Shown: one piece after another, positions 26,593-35,936 of the stretch | Position numbering within the stretch: the stretch's first letter is position 1 | Layout: every line of letters starts with the position of its first letter | Assembly (NCBI GenBank): GCA_947172645.1 | Contig: CAMWBY010000002.1 | Span: 186,001-250,000, forward strand | Direction of reading: 5' to 3' | Length of the DNA: 64,000 nucleotides | DNA from: an uncultured Lachnospiraceae bacterium | GTDB taxonomy: Bacteria > Bacillota > Clostridia > Lachnospirales > Lachnospiraceae | Made by a program: the position numbers and the translations under genes | The notes under the pieces: generated by a model | Databases searched by the model: none | Seen by the model: only the letters and a program-made list of their open reading frames with translations | What the model was told of the DNA's origin: nothing

Positions 26593-27540
26593 TTACTCTT
26601 CGTCCACGCCAAGCAGCCTCCTGATTTTCCTGATGCCCCGCTGTGCGACGGTAGGACCATGATTCCTTCTCGCCTGCTTCTCATCGAACAGTCCTGCCAA
26701 ATCCGGCTGTCCTTTCACATATTTCCACCACAGATATCCCAAGTTTGTGTCATAACGCTTCCAAGGCTTGTCGCCTGCATAATGGATGATTGCAGGATGC
26801 TCCAATGCCTCCCGGCAATCCGCCGCCGTACATATTCCTTCACTGACAAGCCTGTCATAATCCTGTTCTTCCATATAAGCCAGGCGGTTATACTTGGACG
26901 GCAGATAATACACCGCCCCCTGACAGGTGATATTCAAAATATCCTGGTCCTGATAATAGAGTTTCTCTTTCGCCCACTTATTCCACTGCGCTTCCAGATT
27001 CCTCCGGCGTATCTGTGCAAGATTTAACACCGTCACACCTGCATTGATATAACGGCCCTTCATCCCTTCCAGGTAATGCCAATAGGGCCTTACACTGTTC
27101 CACTCCCACTTATCCTGGAAGTTTACCGCCCCCTTCGCCGCCGCCAACACGTAATCGTCCAATGGAATCTCCCAGAGGCTTTCCAGGCTCTCTCTGAAAA
27201 GCACATCCACATCCGTATAGATGACCTTATCCTCCTCGGGAAGAATCCTGTGCAGCATAAGCCTGAGATATGTGCCCGCCGAAACCCCTCTGACCTCATA
27301 GGCGTCCTGGTAGGGGTTATCCACCGTCCTCACGGTAAGAAGAGACATCTCGTCTCTTGCCGAAACAACCTGTCTGAATTTTTCTTCCGCCTGCGCCGCG
27401 TCTTTCGTGCACACACAATAAATATGGTAGTGCACCGATTCCGTCACCCCATAATCCAACAGGGAAGCCGCTGCCGCCTGTACCTGGTCCGTTAAATTTT
27501 CATCAAAACAAAATACAACCTTGATTCTATTCAATTGCAT
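26593..27540 (-). CDS. Family 8 glycosyltransferase
   Basis: 315 residues from an ATG at 27540 with GCGGAG just upstream; the open frame to 27645 runs inside the CotH gene and is not used. The GT8 fold shows the opening KVVFCFDENL, the metal-binding YTDVDVLF, the AAKG segment, YINAGVTVLNL, and the final HYAGDKPWK histidine motif. GT8 enzymes transfer galactose, galacturonate or glucose with retention, often from UDP-sugars, and UDP-GalA could come from the two genes downstream. The gene overlaps the end of the CotH gene by 14 bases. The Arg-rich tail resembles other Lachnospiraceae cell-wall glycosyltransferases. Confidence 0.9.
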   Translation of the reverse strand: MQLNRIKVVFCFDENLTDQVQAAAASLLDYGVTESVHYHIYCVCTKDAAQAEEKFRQVVSARDEMSLLTVRTVDNPYQDAYEVRGVSAGTYLRLMLHRILPEEDKVIYTDVDVLFRESLESLWEIPLDDYVLAAAKGAVNFQDKWEWNSVRPYWHYLEGMKGRYINAGVTVLNLAQIRRRNLEAQWNKWAKEKLYYQDQDILNITCQGAVYYLPSKYNRLAYMEEQDYDRLVSEGICTAADCREALEHPAIIHYAGDKPWKRYDTNLGYLWWKYVKGQPDLAGLFDEKQARRNHGPTVAQRGIRKIRRLLGVDEE

Positions 27541-29779
27541 CTCCGCTTTTCTCTCGTCTCTTTTGCATGAGCGCCATGATAATCCGCTCGGCAATTCCCA
27601 CCGCCACAGACAAACCGCCTGCCAACAGCATGTATTTAAACGCAACGTTGATATTGAAAATACTGTAATCGTAAGACTCGCTGTAAATATCTGAGAAGCT
27701 CAATACTGCGCTTCCGTACACCGCATAGAAAACGCCGTAAGACAGCAGCAACACGAGAAAGCTGTTCAGCAAATATTGCGCCAAAACCGTAAAAGCATTC
27801 TCCTTTGTCATCTTTATATTGCCACTGAACCATACGGAAATCAATCCCGGGACCATCAGCATAATAAAACTAATCCATTGCATAGCTAACTCTCCTTTAT
27901 CTGTGTCCTGTCTGCCTGCCGCCCATGTGTCTGACGCACCTGCGTCTGTCGGCAACACAGGCTGGCCGCTTCCTCCCTGCCTGCAGTTAATCCTGACATC
28001 ACTGTATATCACATAAGCAGAAGGGTCAATCGCCTCTTCACTGTCCAGGCTATAGCTTCCCACACCGTCAACCTTCTGTAAGCTCTCCAAAACCTGCGCC
28101 GGGATAACTTCCCCGTCCTTCACATAAGTGTGCGCGTACTGGCGTCCTCTGTCCAGGAATTCCACTTTGTGTATCTGGTCGGGCCCGTTAAACACATAAT
28201 GAAGGCGCTCAAGCCTGGCCATAAAGTAATCGTCCAGATACTGCATCGTCCCCTGGAAATCCGGATAATAGGACGCGATGTAGCCTTGTTTTTCCTTCCA
28301 TCTCACCTCGTTCATCCGGTAAGACGCCTCCATGTACGCAGTCATATCATCAAAATAATAATTTTCGTATTTATCATGCAAAGTATCCATGATATCCTGT
28401 AGCTGCCCGGCTACTTCCTCACGAAAAGCTTCGCTTTTATAAAGATATTCAAACCATCCTTCGCCGTAATAGCTGTTCAGTACCTCGTCGCACCTTTCAT
28501 CATTGCCCAGGGCTATGTCAAAGTCCCACACCGGCGCGGCTGTAAGCCGGGAAGTATCCGTATGGTCCTCCTTGTAATAAAATGTGCTGAGCGCATTATT
28601 GTCAGGGTCATTGCCAACCTCGTCCACAATAAACAGCTTCGCAAAAGACGGCAGGTCTATATAATCCAAATACCGGTCACTCTGCTGCGCTAAAGTAATA
28701 CTGTCAGCCACCTTTGCAACATAGTCTGCTATATAATCATGGTCCTCCTTCGAGGGCGCTTTCGGATAGTTAATGACAAATGTTCCACAGCTTGTACTGA
28801 AAACCGTCTCCGAATCATGGGCCCGGAAATTGGCTTCCAATAAATATCCGTCCTGGGCTTCCACCCGGTTCTCGACCACTTCCACCTTCTCGCACACCAG
28901 ATAGGTTCCCATATACTTGCTATTAAAATACAAGTCTGCAAACTCGCAATCCACCGCATAAGGTATGCCGATATCTTTGGCAAAATCATAGGCCAGTTTG
29001 TTCCGCATCATGGAAACGTCCAGTTTATTGGCCTGCATAATCCAGTTCTTTGCGCTTCCCATATGGAGCACATCCGTGTTCTCGGAAAGCCGCACATTAT
29101 ACTGGTTCTTGCCGCCCGGGCCTTCCCAGCTGCTGTTGCCTCTGCCCCTGATTCTCTCCATGGCACACTGGCTGTCTATTTCCCCCTCCGCGGTAATGCA
29201 GTAAAACTCCCCCGATTCTTCGTTGCCCTTCTCTGCGTCAACATAGTCCATGGATCCAGACTGGGTATCGATAAAGACAGTCGGAAGCTTCTCTGACTTC
29301 ATAAAAATCATCTTATAATGCAGTTCATTCTGTTCTTTATCTATTATGTCCAAGGCATAATCCGTGCCAGTCCCTACATTCTGCAATCCGCTGCCTGCAT
29401 CAACTTTTTTTCCGTCAAATGACACCTGGCAAACATTATCGCCGAATGCCCACGAAAGCTTCGCCATATCCGCATAGGCAGGCAGGAATGCATAGCAAAT
29501 ACCCTCCGACACATACAGGCTGACATCCTTGGCAAAATTGCCGCAATCCGCCGTTATACCGACCGGAAGAAAATCTCCTTCATAAGGGTCGTCCTCCTGC
29601 TCTTTTGTCCCATCCGTATAGTCTTCTTCCCCACGGACTGTCACACGGTATTCCTCCGATACGGATGCGTCCGTTCTACCTTCCTTTATATAGGTGATAC
29701 AGTAAAAAACCGCCGCACATAACGCCGCAAGCACGGCGACATTGATTATTCTGTTATGTCTCTTATTGTTAAACGTCAT
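27527..29779 (-). CDS. CotH-family protein kinase-like membrane protein
   Basis: 750 residues. An N-terminal helix (about 12-30) leads to an outside segment of two beta domains, then the CotH kinase-like domain: RGRGNSSW at 211-218, a Lys at about 224, the MRNKLAYDFA helix, a LYFNSKYMGTYLVCEKVE strand, and WDFD at 418-421 as the metal/catalytic acid site. All key residues expected of CotH kinases are present. After residue 620 there are three more helices, so the protein begins and ends in the membrane. Known CotH kinases phosphorylate spore-coat proteins; similar proteins with a VTC and a DUF4956 neighbour, as here, have no settled substrate. Its start codon overlaps the upstream gene (ATGA). 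Confidence 0.85.
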   Translation of the reverse strand: MTFNNKRHNRIINVAVLAALCAAVFYCITYIKEGRTDASVSEEYRVTVRGEEDYTDGTKEQEDDPYEGDFLPVGITADCGNFAKDVSLYVSEGICYAFLPAYADMAKLSWAFGDNVCQVSFDGKKVDAGSGLQNVGTGTDYALDIIDKEQNELHYKMIFMKSEKLPTVFIDTQSGSMDYVDAEKGNEESGEFYCITAEGEIDSQCAMERIRGRGNSSWEGPGGKNQYNVRLSENTDVLHMGSAKNWIMQANKLDVSMMRNKLAYDFAKDIGIPYAVDCEFADLYFNSKYMGTYLVCEKVEVVENRVEAQDGYLLEANFRAHDSETVFSTSCGTFVINYPKAPSKEDHDYIADYVAKVADSITLAQQSDRYLDYIDLPSFAKLFIVDEVGNDPDNNALSTFYYKEDHTDTSRLTAAPVWDFDIALGNDERCDEVLNSYYGEGWFEYLYKSEAFREEVAGQLQDIMDTLHDKYENYYFDDMTAYMEASYRMNEVRWKEKQGYIASYYPDFQGTMQYLDDYFMARLERLHYVFNGPDQIHKVEFLDRGRQYAHTYVKDGEVIPAQVLESLQKVDGVGSYSLDSEEAIDPSAYVIYSDVRINCRQGGSGQPVLPTDAGASDTWAAGRQDTDKGELAMQWISFIMLMVPGLISVWFSGNIKMTKENAFTVLAQYLLNSFLVLLLSYGVFYAVYGSAVLSFSDIYSESYDYSIFNINVAFKYMLLAGGLSVAVGIAERIIMALMQKRREKSGDAIE

Positions 29780-31254
29780 AACGGTTTTACGCCTTCATAA
29801 TAATGGTCGAGATTATCCATGCGCTCCCTGATTAATTCATGTAACGTCTCACAGGCAGAACCGTAAGCGCTCGTTTCTTCCTCCCTGATAATATACCCTG
29901 AATCCGCCAGTCTCTGCTCATACAAATAAGCCACGCCAAGCAGGCTGTCCGTGGACAGGGCATTTCGCCGAAGCTCCTTCCACTTTGCTGCCGTCCGCGG
30001 CCAAATATCCTCCATCTGTCCGGACAGACAGGCATATTCGACATCTTCCATAATATTTTCTTTTGCAAATACCGACTGCCATCCGATTCTGGAAGGATAC
30101 ATCCCGAATACGAATTTGCTCCTTTCCGGTATCCTGCAAAATTGATATGCCCCACCCTCTTCACGGGCAATCACATAAAAGTTTTCCATGCTGTTCTGGA
30201 CTGCGCACGCCGCCTGGAGATAAATGTTATAGTTAATATAATTCTCTATATCAGCCTGTGCAGCGTCCCCGTTCTTTTGCCACATGCCTTCATACTGTGC
30301 CAACGCTTCACGATTCTCCTGAATATCCTCGTCCCCAGTCACTTCAAACAGCCTTGTCCCGTCTTCCAGGGTTCCTACACATTCATATGCCCTGTCTTTT
30401 TCCCCCAGGCTAAGATAACCCTTTCCAATCTTCGGGGCAAGGTAATACAGCCCCTTATACTGACCGTCCACAATCACTTCCGCATACTCCATGCCTTTTT
30501 GCAGCGTGTCATCTCCACAGACACAGTTCCACACATAGTTTGCCACTATCTCGCCGGAAAACGCATTATCTTTTTCATATACCGGATAAAGTTTCCAGGA
30601 CGTCCGCTTCCCCAGGCCAAGAAGCGAAAGGTCTCTTTCCTGGTCATATTGTTTCTTATAGAGCTTAAAGCTGATTGTCCCGGAATTATAGTTTATTTTC
30701 GTCTCAACCGCAGACTCCTTGACGCTCATCGTGATAACGTCTTTGTCATCGGGATTATGAATGACAATATTTCCCTTTCCATAGCCGGAAGCCAGTTTCC
30801 CCGCCTCCGAACGGATACATACCATAGGCAGGCCCGTAAAAACCATCTCCGATACGGCATAGGCATTCTCCGTCACAAACCATACTTTAAACCGGTGTCC
30901 CCGGGCTATGGCATCCTGCTTGTCTTCCAGTGCATCGTCCTCCTGCAGATAGAGGGTGCAGTTTTCCCCCGCAGACGTAAAAGTCCCCGCATAGGCTTTC
31001 CCCTCCATTGGCTGGCTCACGTAAAACAAATTGTTGTCCCGGTCATAGGGAACGGCATGTCCGTCAAGCAGTATCAGCTCCTCCGCATTCTGGGGATTGT
31101 CCACTCTGCCAAGGCCCTCTGTCAGCTCCGCCAGCTTCTCCTCCGGCATAACCCTTAAACCATGAAACTCCATATCGTCAATTCTGTCCATTGCCACTGC
31201 AAGACAGAACAGGGAAACGGCCAGGAAAAACATCCAAACAGGTTTCTTCTTCAT
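29776..31254 (-). CDS. Divergent CotH-like protein lacking the catalytic acid motif
   Basis: 492 residues, one N-terminal helix (about 6-22) or signal peptide, and the rest extracytoplasmic. It follows the CotH plan at low similarity: a beta domain, the segment SFKLYKKQYD at the position of the Gly-rich loop, SWKLYPVYEKD in place of the MRN-type helix, and YAEVIVDGQYKGLYYLAPKIG matching LYFNGEYAGNYIVCERV. At the place of the WDFD motif it has FCRIPERSKFVFG, so the catalytic Asp pair is absent, and the RGxGNSS loop is also lost. It looks like a pseudokinase or scaffold. Start overlaps the DUF4956 stop (TAATG); stop overlaps the CotH start. Confidence 0.65.
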   Translation of the reverse strand: MKKKPVWMFFLAVSLFCLAVAMDRIDDMEFHGLRVMPEEKLAELTEGLGRVDNPQNAEELILLDGHAVPYDRDNNLFYVSQPMEGKAYAGTFTSAGENCTLYLQEDDALEDKQDAIARGHRFKVWFVTENAYAVSEMVFTGLPMVCIRSEAGKLASGYGKGNIVIHNPDDKDVITMSVKESAVETKINYNSGTISFKLYKKQYDQERDLSLLGLGKRTSWKLYPVYEKDNAFSGEIVANYVWNCVCGDDTLQKGMEYAEVIVDGQYKGLYYLAPKIGKGYLSLGEKDRAYECVGTLEDGTRLFEVTGDEDIQENREALAQYEGMWQKNGDAAQADIENYINYNIYLQAACAVQNSMENFYVIAREEGGAYQFCRIPERSKFVFGMYPSRIGWQSVFAKENIMEDVEYACLSGQMEDIWPRTAAKWKELRRNALSTDSLLGVAYLYEQRLADSGYIIREEETSAYGSACETLHELIRERMDNLDHYYEGVKPL

Positions 31255-31937
31255 TATCCGATGCGCTCTCCCATTTCCAACAGCCAGTTTACACCGTTCA
31301 CATGCTCACAATCCCGAAGCGCTGCCACCGCCTCTTCTTTTATCTCCTGACGGGCGGACACCTCGCAGATTATCTCACACCGCTCACCGATATAATTTGT
31401 CGCGCGCACCCCCATCTTAGGATAATATGGCTCCATCACGGTTTTCACCTGGGCTAAATCCAGTTCCTTCGTGCCGCGTACAATAACCAGGTACTTCTTC
31501 TGTACGCTTGCATAGTAACTTAATGCAAGCAGTACGATTGCGATAAATATCGTGGATATCACAGCCAGTTTATAAATTTCCGCCCCGACGCACAACCCCT
31601 CGACAATCGCCCAGAAAATATAGATGGTGTCGGAAGGGTCTTTAATCGCGGTACGGAACCTGACGATGGACAAAGCGCCCACCATGCCAAGGGAAATTGC
31701 CATATTGCTGCTTATCATCAGCATAATAACCGAGGTGATTAAGACAATCACCACGTTGCCCGCATTAAATCGGCTGTTATAGTTCACCCCGGTATAAGCC
31801 AGGCGGTAGGTAATAAAAATCACCGCCCCAAGCAACAGCGAAACACACAGCACAAACAAAACCTTGTCCACACTGAGCGCTTCGCTATTCACCGTAAACC
31901 AATCCAAAATCTTCGTCTTTGACATCTTGTTCTCCAT
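31254..31937 (-). CDS. DUF4956 membrane protein
   Basis: 227 residues with four or five helices, of which the first starts near residue 25, and a soluble C-terminal domain. The conserved segment GMVGALSIVRFRTAIKDPSDT marks the DUF4956 family, which resembles MgtC-type membrane proteins in topology. The C-terminus after about residue 145 looks like a small alpha/beta, ACT-like domain (YLVIVRGTKEL). DUF4956 genes are known to travel with VTC-domain and CotH genes, exactly as here. The gene begins 13 bases after the VTC stop and overlaps the next gene by one base. Function not established in the family. Confidence 0.88.
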   Translation of the reverse strand: MENKMSKTKILDWFTVNSEALSVDKVLFVLCVSLLLGAVIFITYRLAYTGVNYNSRFNAGNVVIVLITSVIMLMISSNMAISLGMVGALSIVRFRTAIKDPSDTIYIFWAIVEGLCVGAEIYKLAVISTIFIAIVLLALSYYASVQKKYLVIVRGTKELDLAQVKTVMEPYYPKMGVRATNYIGERCEIICEVSARQEIKEEAVAALRDCEHVNGVNWLLEMGERIG

Positions 31938-31950
31938 TCCGTGTGTAAAA

Positions 31951-32643
31951 TTATATTAAGTATCTCTCCAAAACCGGCCGTCCGCTCCCGTACTTGCTCA
32001 CAGACACATTCGTCAGATGGTATTTTGCCAGTATCCGTTTAATCGGTTCTATCAGTCTCCCGTTAAACTTCACTTCCAGAATCACCGCATCCTCCACGGT
32101 ATGTATCCATGGCAGGTCTTTGTCAAACAAATCCAGGGACACTTCGCTGCTGCGCACATGGCGGTCAATCGTAATCCGGGTATTATATTCCCCATAAAGA
32201 TAAGCGAAACGGTCATATTCGATTACTGCCGCCGGGCGGTAGCACCCAAGCGTCATATCGCTATACAGCCGCCAGGCCAGCTCCTCTTCATAGTCAAGCA
32301 GCGTGCCGTAATCGCCTTCCATGTAGCGCAAGGCATCTTCCCTGCTTATTAACAGGCTTTCCTTGTGCTGCAACGCCCCGTTTTTCTGTTTGCATTCCAG
32401 TTTAACCGTATCCGTATCCTCGTCATAAATACGCATCCGTATTTTCTTGCGGCACTCCACGCCGTCCAGTTTCTGCACATAATCTTTCTGGTTAATGGAG
32501 TCAAAATACAGACTCTTAACCCGGTAAAATCCATCTGCCGAATAACTGTCCGGCATCAGAAGTTCATTCAATTCTTTCTGGAGAACCAGGCTGTCCTGAT
32601 AACTAATCCAGTATTTCAATTCACTTCTTAATACAGAGAGCAT
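31951..32643 (-). CDS. VTC-domain protein (polyphosphate polymerase-like)
   Basis: 230 residues, the whole length a VTC tunnel-like domain with an antiparallel beta-barrel. Visible conserved residues are the ELKY start, R.RIYD with basic residues near RKKIRMRIYD, KLECKQK, RVVIEYDRFAYLYG and the acidic KFNGRLIEPIKR near the end, all in the order seen in VTC4-type polymerases. Such proteins make polyphosphate from ATP in yeast; bacterial short forms with CotH and DUF4956 have no confirmed product. It opens the nine-gene operon and has its own strong promoter at 32710-32738. Together the set suggests a phosphate-rich polymer or phosphorylation step in the envelope. Confidence 0.85.
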   Translation of the reverse strand: MLSVLRSELKYWISYQDSLVLQKELNELLMPDSYSADGFYRVKSLYFDSINQKDYVQKLDGVECRKKIRMRIYDEDTDTVKLECKQKNGALQHKESLLISREDALRYMEGDYGTLLDYEEELAWRLYSDMTLGCYRPAAVIEYDRFAYLYGEYNTRITIDRHVRSSEVSLDLFDKDLPWIHTVEDAVILEVKFNGRLIEPIKRILAKYHLTNVSVSKYGSGRPVLERYLI

Positions 32644-32709
32644 ACCCCTTATTCTCCATCAATTACTGTCGCTTGACGACAAAACTTCCATTATGCACAA
32701 TGCTCTTCT

Positions 32710-32738
32710 ATTCTACATTGATACCATCAAAAAGTCAA
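32710..32738 (-). promoter_or_regulatory. Strong predicted sigma-A promoter of the VTC/CotH operon
   Basis: TTGACT and TAGAAT with a 17-base spacer on the minus strand; the -10 is 66 bases before the VTC start. Five of six matches to each consensus hexamer. Confidence 0.75.
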
Positions 32739-32767
32739 ATATTCTATATGGGCCCCGGATGACCGCC

Positions 32768-32796
32768 TTGTGAAAAATAAGTGCTTGTGTTAAGAT
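32768..32796 (+). promoter_or_regulatory. Predicted promoter of the CotH gene at 32946
   Basis: TTGTGA, 17 bases, TAAGAT. The first bases of the transcript would form the AACGAGC-ATA-GCTCGTT hairpin. The intergenic stretch 32644-32945, the only one longer than 300 bases, therefore holds two divergent promoters and a hairpin cluster. Confidence 0.5.
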
Positions 32797-32895
32797 AAAA
32801 AAACGAGCATAGCTCGTTTATAAGCAAAGGGCTTTCGCAATAGCCCGTTTAAAAATTTGCTTGGCAAATTAACTTTGCGGGTTCCGCTTCGCGGA
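32797..32895 (+). repeat. Cluster of four hairpins in the leader of the CotH gene (module copy 1)
   Basis: Four stem-loops follow one another: AACGAGC/GCTCGTT (about 32802-32818), GGGCT/AGCCC (32829-32846), AATTTGC/GCAAATT (about 32854-32870) and TCCGC/GCGGA (32883-32895). The first two, with linking bases, match the element at 40097-40134, which lacks an internal piece. No T-run follows any stem, so these are not obvious terminators; a structured 5' leader or small mobile repeat is possible. Confidence 0.55.
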
Positions 32896-32945
32896 CTCGG
32901 ATAAACAGTGGCTTTCTTAATAGAAATACAGGCGGTAAACGATAC

Positions 32946-34793
32946 ATGCACAAAAAAGTTGAAAGAAAATCCCACATAGGTGCAGTCTTGGCAGTGATTT
33001 TGCTGTTTACAGCCGCTTTGCTGTTTGTTTTTCTTTATTTTTTCCACGAAAAAAATCCCAGGCAGGAGGCCACGAATCCGCCGGAAAATCTCATCTGCGC
33101 TGACACAGGGCAAGAGCCGCAGAAAGCTCCTGCGCTTAATTTACAAAATTACGAAGGCTTCCTGCCCATATCGCTCCACGCCCCGTCCTCCGTGGACATG
33201 CCCGCTGACTTGAAGCTTTATTTTGACGGGACAGGCAAGGCTTTCTTTTTCCTGCCTTCCCACGTGCCTATGGACGGTTTGCAGTTCCGGTTTGATGAAA
33301 CGGCATACCGGATAGAAATAGACGGTTCCGCTGTCGCCTCTTCCGGTTCCCTTGCCGCTTACGAATCCGGCAGGGAATATCCGCTGCGCATTGCGGGTTC
33401 CGACATATCGTCTTCTGATTCCGAAACGATGTCTGTCACCTTTATGCAGTCCCAAAACCTTCCCGCCGTGTTCATATCCACAGCCACAGGTTCCCTTGAC
33501 TACATGCATCTTTCCAGGGAGCACCGTGAACCTGGAGAATTTGTCTGCGTCCTTCCCGACGGCAAAAGAGACAGCTGCGGCGCGCTCACCGCCAGGTGCC
33601 ATGGAAATTTCAGTTATCTCTCGGTAAATAAAAAGAGTTACCAGATTTACTTCGAGACTGACACAAATGTCCTCTCCATGGGCGACGGCTCCAGATACAT
33701 CCTGCAAGCCAACGCTCTTGATATCACAAGAATGCGCAACGGTATCGTATACGCCTACTGCCGCGATGCAGGCGTTCCCTATGCCGTGGACACGGAATAT
33801 GTGGATTTGTATTTCAACGGGGAATACGCCGGAAATTATATTGTATGTGAAAGAGTGGAGATGGGAAAAGCCCGTGTCAATATTACGGAAGACGGATACT
33901 TGATTGAAAAGATGATTGCAAGCAGGATAAAACCCAGCGACCGTACTTTTCAGGTAGACGGAATGAATTGGTTTATCGTCCGCAGCCCCGACACGGTAAG
34001 AGATGAAGCGCTTCTGGAAATCTCCGAATACATGAACCGTGTAAAAGAACTGATAAACAACTGCGATTCCCCGGAGAAATACGAAGAGCTGGCCCAGGTA
34101 ATCGACATCGCTTCCTTCGCCGAAATGTATCTTGTGAACGCCATCACGAACGACATCGACGCCAATATCGCCTCCACCTTCTACTATTTAAATGGCAGAG
34201 GAGAGGATAGAAAGCTGTATGCGGGCCCCATCTGGGATTATGACAATTCTTTCGGGCGCAACGGACGCGGGTACGATATTGAACTGGCCGCATACCCTTC
34301 CGGATTATGCGAACAATTATATCATGTTCCATATTTCCACGACACGGTGCAGGAAATGCTGCATACAACCTATCAGCCACTATTGGAACAGTATCTCACA
34401 GATGATATCCCACGGCTGCAGGCGCATATCCAGCCTTCCGTATCCATGGACTTATGCCGTTGGCAGGCGGAAGGATATCTTCCTTCCACCAATGTGGGAC
34501 AGGACGATTCTATAGACTATTTATACGATTATATCCGCGAACGTCTGGCGTATGTATGCGATTACATCGACCATCCGGAAAAGTACCATCATATACAGTT
34601 TATAAATACTGACACCGGGGCGGATTACCGTGATTCCGCATTATGGATTCTTGACGGAACGCAGATTTCCGACGACGTCATCGAGGAAATCTGCGACCGT
34701 TTTGACTGCACCGGGCTTCAGTTCGGAAATGGAATTCCCTACGCCAATAACTATCCGGTTTACAGCGACACAACCCTCTACAGCGCCCGGTAG
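32946..34793 (+). CDS. CotH-family protein kinase-like membrane protein
   Basis: 615 residues. One N-terminal helix (about 11-33) and an outside domain. The CotH core shows a changed Gly-rich loop, TARCHGNFSY (about 215-224, where others read RGRGNSSW), a Lys a few residues on, DITRMRNGIVYAY, YVDLYFNGEYAGNYIVCERVE, and IWDYDNSFGR, so the acid motif WDYD is intact. There is no C-terminal membrane region, unlike the CotH proteins at 27527 and 37813. It is preceded by a promoter plus hairpin cluster and followed by a GT2 gene 126 bases on. Likely phosphorylates a surface protein or glycan; substrate unknown. Confidence 0.85.
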   Translation: MHKKVERKSHIGAVLAVILLFTAALLFVFLYFFHEKNPRQEATNPPENLICADTGQEPQKAPALNLQNYEGFLPISLHAPSSVDMPADLKLYFDGTGKAFFFLPSHVPMDGLQFRFDETAYRIEIDGSAVASSGSLAAYESGREYPLRIAGSDISSSDSETMSVTFMQSQNLPAVFISTATGSLDYMHLSREHREPGEFVCVLPDGKRDSCGALTARCHGNFSYLSVNKKSYQIYFETDTNVLSMGDGSRYILQANALDITRMRNGIVYAYCRDAGVPYAVDTEYVDLYFNGEYAGNYIVCERVEMGKARVNITEDGYLIEKMIASRIKPSDRTFQVDGMNWFIVRSPDTVRDEALLEISEYMNRVKELINNCDSPEKYEELAQVIDIASFAEMYLVNAITNDIDANIASTFYYLNGRGEDRKLYAGPIWDYDNSFGRNGRGYDIELAAYPSGLCEQLYHVPYFHDTVQEMLHTTYQPLLEQYLTDDIPRLQAHIQPSVSMDLCRWQAEGYLPSTNVGQDDSIDYLYDYIRERLAYVCDYIDHPEKYHHIQFINTDTGADYRDSALWILDGTQISDDVIEEICDRFDCTGLQFGNGIPYANNYPVYSDTTLYSAR

Positions 34794-34919
34794 GGCTGAC
34801 ATGCATCCTCTGTATGTATATGCATGCATCCCGCCAACCCAAGGCTCCATAGTCACCGCGACAAGTTAAATACCCCGCAGCACTCGGCTCACTGCCCGCA
34901 GAAATGAAAGGAACTCACA

Positions 34920-35936
34920 ATGTCTGGCAAACCTTTTATCAGCATCATCGTACCTGTATACAACACCGAAGAATACCTGGAATGCTGTTTAGACAGTATT
35001 CTCTCCCAGGATTTCACGGACTATGAACTCATCCTGGTGGACGACGGTTCCACGGACGGTTCCGGTGCAATCTGCGACCGCTACGCCAAAAGCCATGCAC
35101 AAATACGCTGCATTCACCAGCCGAACGGCGGGCACACCTGTGCGAGGCAAAACGGTTTTCTGGCAAGCCATGGAGATTATATCACCTTCGTGGACAGCGA
35201 TGACTGGCTTGCCCCCGGTATGTACAGCCATATGTGCCAAATCGCCATGGAAACCCATGCAGACATTGTACACTGCAATTTCACCGCAGTCATGCCCCAC
35301 AAAGAAGAACTGTGCGCCGTTCCCTTTCCGCCAGGCTTATATGACAAAAAGCAGTTAATCCAGACCGTCTATCCTTCCATGGTCTACACGGGCGTCTATT
35401 TTAAATTCGGCATTGCGCCCAGGCTGACCAACAAGCTGTTTATCCGCAGCCTCATAGAGAAATATTTATTCCTGGTTCCCCATGATATTGTCGTAGGCGA
35501 GGACGGGCCTGTCACCTACGGCGCCATGCTAGGGGCTTCTTCCGTCTATTTCTGCGAAGAATCTTACTATTATTACCGCAGCAACCCTACCTCCCTCTGT
35601 CACCACATGGATGCAGGACGTATCGCGGAAAACCATACCATGTTTGAAACCTACCGTCATGCCATCGACCTGGACGGCAATCCCGCCGTCTTAAGACAAC
35701 TACAGTATTTCTACGTATACCAAAGCCTCCTGACCTTCGTGCCTGTCTTCCGGGAAATGTGCGCGGATTCCCGGGAATTCAAACGCCTTTTCCTGACGGA
35801 ATGCGTTAACACGGATATCAAAGAGGCCTTCGCCGCTGTCCCGGTAAAAGACATAACAGGCATACACAATAAGCTCTACGCCTTCTGTGTACGCCATAAA
35901 CTCTGGTGGCTTTTCAGATTTTTTCTAATGCATTAG
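34920..35936 (+). CDS. Family 2 glycosyltransferase
   Basis: 338 residues with the soluble GT-A fold: ISIIVPVYNTEEYL at the start, LVDDGSTDGSG near 40-50, and the metal-binding VDSDDWL at about 92-98. The rest matches the long GT2 group found in capsule and exopolysaccharide loci. No membrane helix is visible apart from a hydrophobic C-terminal end. RBS AAAGGA precedes the ATG at good spacing. It is 126 bases after the CotH gene, same strand; the last four bases overlap the end of the convergent membrane protein gene. Probably adds one sugar to a lipid-linked oligosaccharide in the cytoplasm; specificity unknown. Confidence 0.92.
   Translation: MSGKPFISIIVPVYNTEEYLECCLDSILSQDFTDYELILVDDGSTDGSGAICDRYAKSHAQIRCIHQPNGGHTCARQNGFLASHGDYITFVDSDDWLAPGMYSHMCQIAMETHADIVHCNFTAVMPHKEELCAVPFPPGLYDKKQLIQTVYPSMVYTGVYFKFGIAPRLTNKLFIRSLIEKYLFLVPHDIVVGEDGPVTYGAMLGASSVYFCEESYYYYRSNPTSLCHHMDAGRIAENHTMFETYRHAIDLDGNPAVLRQLQYFYVYQSLLTFVPVFREMCADSREFKRLFLTECVNTDIKEAFAAVPVKDITGIHNKLYAFCVRHKLWWLFRFFLMH

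Noticed and set aside
30142..31158. Plus-strand open frame of 338 codons opposite the degenerate CotH gene
   Set aside because: Antisense shadow; no ribosome site and no recognisable domain, while the minus frame is coupled to its neighbours.
32644..32945. Missed small gene in the only long intergenic region
   Set aside because: No open frame with a ribosome site was convincing; the stretch is accounted for by two divergent promoters and hairpins.
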